From an uncultured delta proteobacterium (GTDB taxonomy: Bacteria; Desulfobacterota; Syntrophorhabdia; Syntrophorhabdales; Syntrophorhabdaceae): a stretch of DNA of 9,725 nucleotides. The stretch lies in the NCBI GenBank assembly GCA_903872255.1, contig CAIQJW010000165.1, positions 1-9,725 of the forward strand. The letters run 5' to 3'. Below the pieces are notes generated by a model. The model searched no databases. It was not told the DNA's origin and saw only the letters and a program-made list of their open reading frames with translations. Every line of letters starts with the position of its first letter. The stretch's first letter is position 1. Positions 1 through 6,197 of this stretch are shown here, one piece after another. The translations under genes were made by a program, and so were the position numbers.

Positions 1-28
1 ATCGTAAATCGTAAATCGTAAATCGTAA
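1..28. repeat. Tandem heptamer repeat, four copies of ATCGTAA
   Basis: Four perfect head-to-tail copies of the 7-bp unit ATCGTAA start at the first base of the window, so the array may continue to the left. The last two copies plus the following AA (15-30) form a 16-bp perfect inverted repeat with 111-126. The array sits directly outside the terminator hairpin that ends the hisF block. No protein-coding role is apparent. It looks like an intergenic microsatellite-type repeat. Confidence 0.85.
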
Positions 29-57
29 AAAAAGAACCGATCGGATCGGTTCTTTTT
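29..57. terminator. Intrinsic terminator downstream of hisF, probably bidirectional
   Basis: An 11-bp perfect stem (31-41 pairing with 45-55, core AAAGAACCGAT) closes on a 3-base CGG loop. It has an A-run on its left and a T-run on its right, so the RNA of either strand would end the hairpin with a U-tract. On the minus strand it lies about 70 bases past the hisF stop and closes that gene block. On the plus strand it could also terminate transcription arriving from a gene left of the window. The call rests on the hairpin and U-tract only. Confidence 0.85.
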
Positions 58-104
58 ATGCTTCTTAGTACGTAAATACCAAGTGCGACAGTTTGTTTTA
101 ACTC

Positions 105-126
105 TTTACGTTTTACGATTTACGAT
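105..126. repeat. Inverted copies of the CGTAA-type heptamer next to the hisF stop
   Basis: TTTACG followed by TTTTACGATTTACGAT reads on the minus strand as the same ATCGTAA unit found at 1-28. The segment 111-126 is the exact reverse complement of 15-30, so the terminator and about 50 bp of spacer lie between the arms of a 16-bp inverted repeat. A further partial unit, CGTAAAT, sits at 71-77. The array ends three bases before the hisF stop codon. Confidence 0.8.
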
Positions 127-128
127 TT

Positions 129-893
129 TTACAGATTTACCGCTATCCCCCTCCCCTTCAAATACTCCTTCACCTGCCGCACGGTGAAGGTCCGGAAGTG
201 GAACACCGATGCCGCGAGGAGAACGTCTGCTCCGCCTTTAACGATGCCGTCGTAGAAATGCTCGAGCGTGCCTGCACCGCCTGAGGCAATTACAGGGAGT
301 GTCACGGCATCCGATATGGCCTTTGTAAACTCAAGGTCGTACCCTTTAAGGGTCCCGTCACCGTCCATGCTGGTGGGCAGGATCGTGCCTGCGCCTAGGT
401 CCTGGCATTGTTTCGCCCAATCCACTGCATCTTTGCCGACGGGTGTCGTCCCGCCTGCGACGACGAGCTCAAAACCAGAGGGTACCGCCTTGTTGCGCCG
501 TGCATCGATCGCTATGACGATCGTGTCCTTTCCGAAACGTTCGGAGGCTTCCCTGACGACAGCCGGGTTCTTTACCGCGGCACTGTTCATAGAGACCTTG
601 TTCGCACCGGCTTTCAGCACAAGCTCAATGTCGTCCGTCGTATTTATCCCGCCGCCGACGGTGAGAGGAATCGTGATGACCGAAGAAACCTCTCTAACCC
701 ATTCCAGGCGGGTCTTGCGATTCTCGACCGTTGCCGCTATGTCGAGCATGGCCAGTTCGTCGGCGCCTTCTTTTTCATAATATGCGGCGTTTTCCACCGG
801 ATCGCCTGCATCCCGTATATCCACAAAATGAATACCCTTGACGACCCGTCCGTTCTTCATATCGAGGCACGGCATTATCTTAATAATATCCAT
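129..893 (-). CDS. hisF: Imidazole glycerol phosphate synthase cyclase subunit HisF
   Basis: HisF is the cyclase half of IGP synthase in cytoplasmic histidine biosynthesis. With ammonia delivered by the HisH glutaminase it converts PRFAR to imidazole glycerol phosphate and AICAR. The 254-residue protein has the usual full length and (beta/alpha)8-barrel pattern. The N-terminal MPCLD motif carries catalytic Asp11. AIDARR carries the second conserved Asp at 130, and the SMDGDGT loop follows at 175-181. Phosphate-binding stretches are TVGGGI (78-83) and ASGGAG (203-208). The EILLTS strand seen in most homologues reads TILPTS here, a mild oddity with Pro173. The ATG at 893 has an AAGGGAG ribosome-binding site. 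No hisH, hisA or other his gene is visible, so HisH must be encoded elsewhere. It is the last gene of the minus-strand block. Confidence 0.97.
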   Translation of the reverse strand: MDIIKIMPCLDMKNGRVVKGIHFVDIRDAGDPVENAAYYEKEGADELAMLDIAATVENRKTRLEWVREVSSVITIPLTVGGGINTTDDIELVLKAGANKVSMNSAAVKNPAVVREASERFGKDTIVIAIDARRNKAVPSGFELVVAGGTTPVGKDAVDWAKQCQDLGAGTILPTSMDGDGTLKGYDLEFTKAISDAVTLPVIASGGAGTLEHFYDGIVKGGADVLLAASVFHFRTFTVRQVKEYLKGRGIAVNL

Positions 894-928
894 AGCTGCT
901 CCCTTAATCTCTGTAATTTTTCTTTTTT

Positions 929-956
929 AACGTAGAACCTGGAACGTAGAACGTAC
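929..956. repeat. Short direct repeat AACGTAGAAC in the spacer upstream of hisF
   Basis: Two perfect 10-base copies of AACGTAGAAC (929-938 and 943-952) are separated by CTGG and followed by GTAC. The unit resembles the CGTAA heptamers beyond the other end of hisF in sharing a CGTA core, but it is not identical. It sits between the 178-residue gene and the hisF ribosome-binding site, inside the presumed operon. Confidence 0.7.
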
Positions 957-965
957 CTTCCCTGT

Positions 966-1502
966 TCACTTCCCGACCTTATCTTTCCATTCGTCGATCT
1001 GGCGCTTGAACGACAGCCGGATCTCCGACGATGCCTCCAGCCATTTCGGCCACACTTCAACATTCGGTTCGACGCTGTCTCCCCCGATTCCTGCTTCGCC
1101 AAGGTCCTTAAGGATCCGGCCCTTTATTCCGGCCTTGGTTTTTTCGACCTCATCGGCGAACGATCGTTCGATCTGTTTAAGCTCTCTGTACGATCTTTCG
1201 TCAATAACGAATCGAACGAATGAAAAAAGACGGTCGAGCGATGAAATATCCTCTGTTGCCTCAAATTCATCGCCGAGAAGGTCGAGAACGATCTTCCTTT
1301 TCGTTTCGTTGCCGCATTTCAGGGCATCGAGTTGTTCCTCCGCTTCGACATCATCCGCCAGGTTTTCGCGATAGCGCCTGAATATGGTTAATACGTTGGA
1401 TGCGAGCTCTTTCATTGCCATGGACTGCTTATCTTTTTCATCCATGACGAGACCCTGTGTTCTTTCCATGGCCAGCTGAATAGCGCTTTTTATTTCAGCC
1501 AT
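966..1502 (-). CDS. Uncharacterised small helical protein
   Basis: I cannot assign a function. The 178-residue product is rich in Glu, Lys, Arg and Asp. It has no signal peptide or membrane segment and contains a single Cys, so it is probably cytoplasmic and mostly helical, with coiled-coil potential at about residues 15-75 and 95-130. The opening MAEIKSAIQLAMERTQGLVMD resembles the start of conserved hypothetical proteins I associate with Deltaproteobacteria. That is recollection, not a search. The ATG at 1502 is well supported: it lies three bases after the stop of the hexapeptide-cupin gene, and its Shine-Dalgarno GGGAGGA lies inside the last codons of that gene (Met-Gly-Gly-stop). The two genes should therefore be translationally coupled. 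hisF follows 72 bases downstream. Confidence 0.85.
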   Translation of the reverse strand: MAEIKSAIQLAMERTQGLVMDEKDKQSMAMKELASNVLTIFRRYRENLADDVEAEEQLDALKCGNETKRKIVLDLLGDEFEATEDISSLDRLFSFVRFVIDERSYRELKQIERSFADEVEKTKAGIKGRILKDLGEAGIGGDSVEPNVEVWPKWLEASSEIRLSFKRQIDEWKDKVGK

Positions 1503-1505
1503 GAT

Positions 1506-2450
1506 CTATCCTCCCATATCTGCTTTGACCGAATCGGTCTTGTCATAGTATTGCGGGCTATATTCGACGACGAGCGAGTCTTCAATGCCATAAAAGCTAT
1601 GGGCAATGCCTGCCGGAACATGGATCTTCATGCCTTTCTCCAGGACCAATGTCTTTTTCCTGTTAGGGGACGCGCAGGCGAAAACGGCCTCTATCGTACC
1701 GCCGATGACATAGAAGACCTCGTGTTTCTTCCTGTGATAATGATTTGCGCGCGTTTGCCCCTTTCGCAGCTCAAAAAAAGCCAGGTGGCCAATATCCTCA
1801 CGATACGATATCTGGACAAATTCACCTTTTTCATCGACCCAGCGCTTTGCCCCGTCTGTCTCCCGGGTCTCGGGCAGCCTCTCGATAATTATATCATCGA
1901 TCGTTTTTTCAGCATCTCCGAACGTGCCGGCGACACGCCTCATGCCCTTTTCCAGGTACTTTCCGGCCAGGTCGACGTAAAGCTGTTTGCCCATCTTCCA
2001 GTATTCGATATCTCTTTCCTCAACATTCCTGATAATACGGGCAGGATTTCCCCCGGCTACCACCCCTTTTTCGATGATCTGCCGCATCTTTACAACGGCC
2101 CCTTCGGCTACGATCGTCCCGTCCCCTATCTCGCTAAAGATGCTCAATATTGAACCCATACCGATCACGGCAAGATCACCCACCCGGGCAGCATGTATGA
2201 TCGCCCCGTGACCGAGCGTCACGCTTTTGCCGATCCGGCAGTATTTATCGGGAGGAGCGTGGATGACAACCCCTTCCTCTACGGCGGTACCGCTCCCTAT
2301 TATTATCGAGCCGTAATCCCCGCGCAGGATCGCGCCATGGCCTATATAACAATTATCGCCAATTACGACATCCCCGATGACCTGAGCGGTTTCACTGACA
2401 TACGTACCCTGGCCGGCTTGAGGACATCGTCCGTTATATTCGAAAAGCAT
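1506..2450 (-). CDS. Gamma-carbonic-anhydrase-like hexapeptide protein fused to a C-terminal cupin
   Basis: The 314-residue protein has two domains. Residues about 10-145 form a left-handed beta-helix of hexapeptide repeats of the gamma-carbonic anhydrase/YrdA/PaaY type. It has RGD (43-45) and all three expected zinc-binding histidines: His64 (VVIHA), His81 (LGHGA) and His86 (IIHA). A helical stretch and linker follow (about 145-210). Residues about 215-300 match the cupin motifs: G231-x5-H237-x-H239-x4-E244-x6-G251, then G273-x5-P279-x-G281-x2-H284, with Gly288 where motif 2 often has Asn. Both metal sites look intact. Single-domain YrdA-like proteins are about 170-200 residues, so this is a genuine fusion in one uninterrupted frame. 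Substrate is unknown. It could be carbonic anhydrase-like, CoA- or acyl-related, or a sugar-modifying enzyme, since hexapeptide-cupin fusions occur among WxcM-type nucleotide-sugar enzymes. It starts at ATG 2450 behind GGAGAGG. Confidence 0.9.
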   Translation of the reverse strand: MLFEYNGRCPQAGQGTYVSETAQVIGDVVIGDNCYIGHGAILRGDYGSIIIGSGTAVEEGVVIHAPPDKYCRIGKSVTLGHGAIIHAARVGDLAVIGMGSILSIFSEIGDGTIVAEGAVVKMRQIIEKGVVAGGNPARIIRNVEERDIEYWKMGKQLYVDLAGKYLEKGMRRVAGTFGDAEKTIDDIIIERLPETRETDGAKRWVDEKGEFVQISYREDIGHLAFFELRKGQTRANHYHRKKHEVFYVIGGTIEAVFACASPNRKKTLVLEKGMKIHVPAGIAHSFYGIEDSLVVEYSPQYYDKTDSVKADMGG

Positions 2451-2482
2451 ATACCTCTCCGATCGCCTGGAGCCTTAACGCC

Positions 2483-3259
2483 CTACTTGTCCTTCCCGGG
2501 CGCATCGGGGGCCTTTGGAGGCTCAACCGGTTTTGGGGCCTCGATCCCAAGGGCAGCCTGTATGGCCGGAATATTGGCGCCAACCACAAGGTCCTTTCCA
2601 TTTACAATAAACATGGGAGTTCCGTTCACGCCGATACGGGCCCCTATTTCTTTATGAAGGGTCAGCCGTTCGGAGACTTCCGGTTTCTTGCACACCGCAT
2701 ATTTCTGGGTGTCGAGCTTTCCATTCATGGCTTCATCATAGGCTTTACCCATATCTGACGAACAAAAGATATACTTGATCTTGTTCTCGGCATCTTTATG
2801 TGATGGCAGGGGGAAGAAGAACACATAGCGCGTCACATCCTTGAGGGTATCAAGGTATGATGCTGCCCGGCGGCAATACGGGCAATCGGGATCGGTGAAT
2901 TCGATGATCGTCTGTTTTCCGTTGCCGATCTTGATAGCCTTGTCGAGAGGGATCTTCTTGACATTGTTTATAACCAGTTGCGCTTTTCTGTCGTCTGTCA
3001 GGCTCTTTCCGGTCTTGTCTATGATCTCGCCAACAAAAAGAAGATCTTTTTCCTGAAAATAATAGATCACATCCGCCCCTTTTGAAACTTCATACAAGCC
3101 CTTAACGGCACCCGGCTTGATAGAATCGTAAGGAACGTTGGGATAGGCTTTCTTAAATGCCTGCTCAGGCGAGGCCGGTTCATCGCCAAAGCCGGCACTG
3201 GCAAAAACAAAAACAATGGCGAACACGGAGCATAATATGCATAGCAAATTCCTTTTCAT
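2483..3259 (-). CDS. DsbC/DsbG-like periplasmic thiol-disulfide protein
   Basis: This is a secreted thioredoxin-fold protein, likely a disulfide isomerase or chaperone of the DsbC/DsbG family acting in the periplasm. I chose the ATG at 3259 (258 residues) because it is preceded by GGGAGGAG. The longer frame would begin with TTG seven codons upstream and swallow this ribosome-binding site. A signal peptide covers about residues 1-25 (MKRN, hydrophobic core, ASAGFG before DEP). Residues about 30-105 fit the DsbC_N dimerisation domain. The catalytic CPYC is Cys126-Cys129 in FTDPDCPYC, and the cis-proline loop GTP is at about 213-215. CPYC matches DsbG more than the CGYC of E. coli DsbC. Two further cysteines (166 and 190) could form a second, structural disulfide as in DsbC. 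A Pro/Lys-rich tail of about 17 residues ends the protein. No DsbD-type reductant is visible nearby. Confidence 0.9.
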   Translation of the reverse strand: MKRNLLCILCSVFAIVFVFASAGFGDEPASPEQAFKKAYPNVPYDSIKPGAVKGLYEVSKGADVIYYFQEKDLLFVGEIIDKTGKSLTDDRKAQLVINNVKKIPLDKAIKIGNGKQTIIEFTDPDCPYCRRAASYLDTLKDVTRYVFFFPLPSHKDAENKIKYIFCSSDMGKAYDEAMNGKLDTQKYAVCKKPEVSERLTLHKEIGARIGVNGTPMFIVNGKDLVVGANIPAIQAALGIEAPKPVEPPKAPDAPGKDK

Positions 3260-3287
3260 TTCTCCTCCCTTATTGTTCAATGGTGCA

Positions 3288-3296
3288 AATATATCA
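3288..3296 (-). promoter_or_regulatory. Possible extended -10 promoter for the DsbC-like gene
   Basis: The minus strand reads TGATATATT, an extended -10 (TGn followed by TATATT), about 30 bases before the ATG at 3259. No properly spaced -35 is visible; TTGTCT is present but only 12 bases away. The same form, TGCTATATT, precedes iscU. If real, the DsbC-like gene and the three genes after it have their own start. Sequence match only. Confidence 0.3.
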
Positions 3297-3327
3297 TCGA
3301 CGGGCAGACAATTCCATGAATAATTTT

Positions 3328-3428
3328 CGGTTGGTGAGAAACGAAACGGCTGACTGCCGGGAAGGATACACGTATTATTTACGCCACGCGAGACGTTTCT
3401 CCAACCGGCGCGACAGGCTGGTAAACGT
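3328..3428. other. Non-coding spacer with nested and competing inverted repeats
   Basis: The 197-bp spacer between the HAD gene and the DsbC-like gene (3260-3456) holds no credible gene. It contains a 14-bp inverted repeat with a 2-base bulge: CGGTTGG-tg-AGAAACG (3328-3343) pairs with CGTTTCTCCAACCG (3394-3407). Inside it are two small hairpins, CGGC-tgact-GCCG (3347-3359) and CGTA-ttatt-TACG (3371-3384 region). The right arm can pair instead with GGCTGGTAAACGT (3416-3428) through ACGTTT/AAACGT, CCA/TGG and CC/GG. No U-tract follows the long stem on either strand, so it is not a standard terminator. It may be a structured RNA or leader, or a degenerate repeat element. Confidence 0.4.
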
Positions 3429-3456
3429 GCGGCAGATGACGACTCCCCGTTACCCG

Positions 3457-4125
3457 TCAGGAGATGATATCCAGAACACCACGGATATCATCGAACGTGT
3501 GATCGGCGCCGGCGCTAATAAAATCAGCCCGGGAGCACCTGCCTGAAAGCACGCCGGCAGTTATGGCGCCCAGCGCTTTTCCCGCTGCAATATCTGTCGG
3601 ATGATCGCCGATGATAACTGCATCTTCGGGCCTCACATTGAGTTCATCCACTACCATGCGAAGCTGATGCGGGTCCGGCTTGACATACCGGGTATCGTCG
3701 CGTGTTACGATAACATCTATATACGTGTAAAGGTCCGGAAAGATGGTCAGAATAACTTTCGTTGACGATCTGGTTATGATACCGATATGGATATCGTGCT
3801 CTCTGAGATAAGCAAGGACATCGCGCGTGTAGGGGTATAACTCCTTGTTGCGGCAGGCTGCTATCTCAAGCCTGTCAAGCTCCCTGAACGCCCTGTTGCG
3901 AAAACCAGCCGTGCCCTGATCGGCCTCGTCATCGATCGCATGGATCATTTCGAGTATGTACTGGTCTTTTTGCCGTTCAATAACGTGCCGCCCGACGTAT
4001 TCCCCGGCAATTTCTTCGATCCTTGCGCGCATGAGGGCAAAGTCAAGCGTAAGCGGCGTAAGGGTGCCGTCGAAATCGAAAATAACAGCACGAATAGGAC
4101 CTGTTGCGGGCCTGCTGTAAACCAC
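3457..4125 (-). CDS. HAD-superfamily phosphatase, Gph-like
   Basis: This 222-residue HAD hydrolase has all four motifs. Motif I is DFDGT with nucleophile Asp17 and acid/base Asp19. Motif II is Thr118 in IITRS. Motif III is Lys149 in VKPDP. Motif IV is GDHPTD with Asp174 and Asp178. A helical cap of roughly residues 25-95 sits between motifs I and II (C1 type), as in phosphoglycolate phosphatase and related small-molecule phosphatases. The start is a GTG placed directly after the TAA of the aminotransferase (TAAGTG, no intervening base). The Shine-Dalgarno is weak, so expression probably depends on translation of the upstream gene. The pairing suggests that it acts on a phosphorylated intermediate linked to that enzyme, for example phosphoserine or phosphoglycolate. 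The substrate cannot be read from the sequence. Confidence 0.9.
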   Translation of the reverse strand: MVYSRPATGPIRAVIFDFDGTLTPLTLDFALMRARIEEIAGEYVGRHVIERQKDQYILEMIHAIDDEADQGTAGFRNRAFRELDRLEIAACRNKELYPYTRDVLAYLREHDIHIGIITRSSTKVILTIFPDLYTYIDVIVTRDDTRYVKPDPHQLRMVVDELNVRPEDAVIIGDHPTDIAAGKALGAITAGVLSGRCSRADFISAGADHTFDDIRGVLDIIS

Positions 4126-5265
4126 TTAGAGATCTTTAAGGCAATTGACGGCGGCCGCAACCCCGGTCCCCAGCGGGAAATTATATCCGAGATCGTTCAG
4201 GGTGAATTCTATGGCCGCCACGGCGGTTATGACATCATATTTATCCGCATAGCCAAGTGTTGCCAGGCGGAATACACGCCCTTTAAGGAAATCCTGTCCG
4301 CCCGCACCGGTCACACCGTATTTTTTCCACAATGTTTTATAGATCGCCTGACCGTCTATCCCATGAGGAGCGCATATTGCGGTCACAGCCGGAGACGGGT
4401 TTTTTGAAAATATCTCGAGTCCGATCGCCATGACCCCTTCACGGGTAGCCTTTGCCAGCATATCGCTGCGGCGGTAGACATTCTCAAGCCCTTCCTCTAA
4501 AAGTATCCTGAGTGATTCCTTGAGGCCCGTGATCAGTGAAATGGCCGGGGTAAAATTGGTCTGGTTCTTTTTCAGGTTCTCGCGTTCTTTGGCCCAGTTG
4601 AAATAGAACCTGGGTATTGTCGAAGATCTGCTCTTTTCCCATGCCTTATCGCTAACCCCGGCAAATGCCAGTCCCGGGGGGAGCATCAGGGCCTTTTGCG
4701 ATCCGCTGATGAGGATATCGATCCCCCATTCGTCCATCGGCAAAGGAAAAACCCCGACTCCGGTGATACCGTCAACGACCATCAACGTACCGGGATGATC
4801 TTTGACGATACGCGCAATCTCCCGTGTAGGGAATATCGTTCCCGTCGACGTCTCTGTCGCCTGGGTGTAAACGGCTTTCGCATCGGGGTTTTCCTCGAGC
4901 GCCTTTACGACTGCCGACGGATCCAGCTTGTCGCCCCACGGCAGGTCTATATTTATCGATACGACACCAAACGCGTCGCATATCTCTGCCCAGCGTTCCC
5001 CGAACTTTCCACTTCGGACGACGATGGCCTTGTCTCCCGGCGACAGCATATTTGTAACCGCGCCTTCCATGGCTCCCGTGCCCGATGAAGCGAATATCAG
5101 GACCTCATTCCCGGTGCCGAAGAGAGCTTTAAGACCGGCCCGCACATCTTCCACCACCGTTTCGAACATGGGGTTCCTGTGATGGATCATGGGCTCCGCC
5201 ATTTTTAAGAGGACTTCGGGAGGTATCTGGGTGGGTCCCGGGGCGAGCAAATACCGTTTCTGCAT
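4126..5265 (-). CDS. Class V PLP aminotransferase, alanine/serine-glyoxylate or phosphoserine type
   Basis: The 379-residue protein is a full-length fold-type I, class V aminotransferase of the AGXT/SGAT/SerC-like group. Visible hallmarks are the N-terminal LAPGPTQIP (7-15), SSGTGAME (60-67) for the PLP phosphate, Asp165 in VVDGITGVG for the pyridine nitrogen, the Schiff-base Lys191 in SGSQKALMLPPG, and Arg333 in RVFRLATLGY, which in relatives binds the substrate carboxylate. Known family reactions transfer an amino group between Ala, Ser or phosphoserine and glyoxylate, pyruvate or 2-oxoglutarate. Several anaerobes use such enzymes in place of classical SerC. The ATG at 5265 follows AGGAG with good spacing. 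The HAD phosphatase follows with zero spacing, which fits a two-step serine or glyoxylate-linked route, though no serA is in view. Confidence 0.92.
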   Translation of the reverse strand: MQKRYLLAPGPTQIPPEVLLKMAEPMIHHRNPMFETVVEDVRAGLKALFGTGNEVLIFASSGTGAMEGAVTNMLSPGDKAIVVRSGKFGERWAEICDAFGVVSINIDLPWGDKLDPSAVVKALEENPDAKAVYTQATETSTGTIFPTREIARIVKDHPGTLMVVDGITGVGVFPLPMDEWGIDILISGSQKALMLPPGLAFAGVSDKAWEKSRSSTIPRFYFNWAKERENLKKNQTNFTPAISLITGLKESLRILLEEGLENVYRRSDMLAKATREGVMAIGLEIFSKNPSPAVTAICAPHGIDGQAIYKTLWKKYGVTGAGGQDFLKGRVFRLATLGYADKYDVITAVAAIEFTLNDLGYNFPLGTGVAAAVNCLKDL

Positions 5266-5292
5266 TATAGATCTCCTGAATTTTAATGCTAG

Positions 5293-5322
5293 TTTCTAAC
5301 AAATTCGCCGTAAAACCGTCAA
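5293..5322 (-). promoter_or_regulatory. Candidate sigma-70-type promoter for the aminotransferase block
   Basis: The minus strand reads TTGACG (5317-5322), 18 bases of spacer, then TAGAAA (5293-5298). This fits a housekeeping promoter with a good -35 and a moderate -10. It lies 28 bases before the aminotransferase ATG, leaving a short leader that holds the AGGAG site. It shares the 138-bp divergent region with the iscU promoter. Confidence 0.45.
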
Positions 5323-5353
5323 GCAAAATGAATTATACAACATCTCCTGTTTA

Positions 5354-5362
5354 TGCTATATT
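5354..5362 (+). promoter_or_regulatory. Candidate extended -10 promoter for the iscU operon
   Basis: TGCTATATT (TGn plus TATATT) lies about 42 bases before the iscU ATG at 5404. The -35 region is poor (TTATAC, 18 bases upstream), as is common where the TG extension is present. No IscR-like palindrome was recognised around it. Confidence 0.4.
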
Positions 5363-5403
5363 CAAGTAAACAAATTTGTGCTGGCAGAAAGGAGAAGCAA
5401 AGG

Positions 5404-5787
5404 ATGGCTGAGGGTCAATATAGCGATATTGTCATCGATCATTTTGAAAACCCGCGGAACATGGGGGAGATCGAAGCAGCCGACGGGGAAGCCCAGGTCG
5501 GGAACCCTGCATGCGGTGATGTTACAAAGATATTTCTCAAGATCCGGGACGACCGTATTGTCGACGCCAGGTTTAAGACATTCGGCTGTGCGGCAGCCAT
5601 CGCATCGGCGAGCATGACAACTGAATTGATAAAGGGCAAGAGTCTCGACGAGGCCCTTAAGATTACCAACGAACACGTCGCCAAAGAGCTCGGCGGCCTT
5701 CCGGCGGCAAAACTGCATTGCTCTGTCATGGCGGAAGAGGCGCTGCGGACGGCTATCGAAGATTACAGAAAGAAAATCGCGAAGTAA
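5404..5787 (+). CDS. iscU: IscU-type iron-sulfur cluster scaffold protein
   Basis: IscU assembles Fe-S clusters from sulfur supplied by a cysteine desulfurase and hands them to apoproteins in the cytoplasm. The ATG at 5404 gives 127 residues, the normal IscU length, and follows GGAGAAGCAAAGG. A longer in-frame start 17 codons upstream would read through the promoter and ribosome-binding site. Cluster ligands are all present: Cys37 and Asp39 in GNPACGDV, Cys62 in FKTFGCAAA, and His105-Cys106 in KLHCS. The HscA-binding loop, LPPVK at 99-103 in E. coli, reads LPAAK here. No iscS, iscA, hscA, hscB or fdx lies in the window, so this is a stand-alone scaffold. It ends with tandem TAA stops, and yjbQ starts seven bases later. 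Confidence 0.93.
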   Translation: MAEGQYSDIVIDHFENPRNMGEIEAADGEAQVGNPACGDVTKIFLKIRDDRIVDARFKTFGCAAAIASASMTTELIKGKSLDEALKITNEHVAKELGGLPAAKLHCSVMAEEALRTAIEDYRKKIAK

Positions 5788-5794
5788 TAATCTC

Positions 5795-6178
5795 ATGCCC
5801 GAATTTTCTGTCAGATCATCAAAAAGGGTCGAGGCGATCGACATTACCGGCCAGGTCATGAACGCGATCAAGGGCCAGGCGGGCAAATTGCTCCATGTTT
5901 ATACGCCGCACACGACGTGCGGCATAATTATTAATGAAGATGCTGATCCCGATGTCATGCGCGACATTATCGAGAGATTCGGCAAGCTCGCACCCGCCGA
6001 TGACCCGTACCGCCACAGGGAAGGCAATTCCGATGCCCATATCAAGGCGGTCCTTACCGGCGCTTCAGTCAGTGTCCCTTTTACGGGCAATTCGCCCGCT
6101 CTTGGAACATGGCAGGGCATTTTCCTGATGGAGTTCGACGGGCCGCGGGAACGCAGGATATTGGTGACAGTTATTTAG
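5795..6178 (+). CDS. yjbQ: YjbQ/UPF0047 family protein
   Basis: This is a complete 127-residue member of the UPF0047 family. E. coli YjbQ has been reported to show weak thiamine phosphate synthase activity, but the physiological role of the family is unclear. Family signature residues are in place: YTPHTTCGIIINED with His39, Asn47 and Glu48; YRHREGNSDAHIKA with His74 and His82; GTWQGI with Trp106 and Gln107; and MEFDGPRERR near the end with Glu113, Asp115 and Arg118. The conserved His/Asp/Glu residues suggest a metal-binding pocket. There is no clear Shine-Dalgarno before the ATG, which comes seven bases after the iscU stop, so it is probably translated by coupling to iscU. The alternative is a later start, but the conserved N-terminus argues against it. 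Confidence 0.93.
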   Translation: MPEFSVRSSKRVEAIDITGQVMNAIKGQAGKLLHVYTPHTTCGIIINEDADPDVMRDIIERFGKLAPADDPYRHREGNSDAHIKAVLTGASVSVPFTGNSPALGTWQGIFLMEFDGPRERRILVTVI

Positions 6179-6197
6179 TGTTCCGGAGGGAATTTAC

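Noticed and set aside
1551..2153. 200-codon plus-strand frame
   Set aside because: It is a shadow of the hexapeptide-cupin gene, whose minus-strand frame has both metal-binding motifs intact.
3260..3456. Possible tRNA or known riboswitch in the spacer
   Set aside because: I compared it with tRNA (no T-loop GTTCRA) and with the cyclic-di-GMP, cobalamin, TPP, SAM and fluoride riboswitch consensus elements, and none fits on either strand.
3316..3546. 76-codon plus-strand frame in the spacer before the DsbC-like gene
   Set aside because: It runs over the inverted repeats and antisense into the HAD gene, lacks a ribosome-binding site, and its product resembles no protein I know. It is more likely chance.
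5362..5886. 174-codon minus-strand frame over iscU
   Set aside because: It is opposite to iscU and the start of yjbQ, both conserved families. It has no supporting motif or ribosome-binding site.
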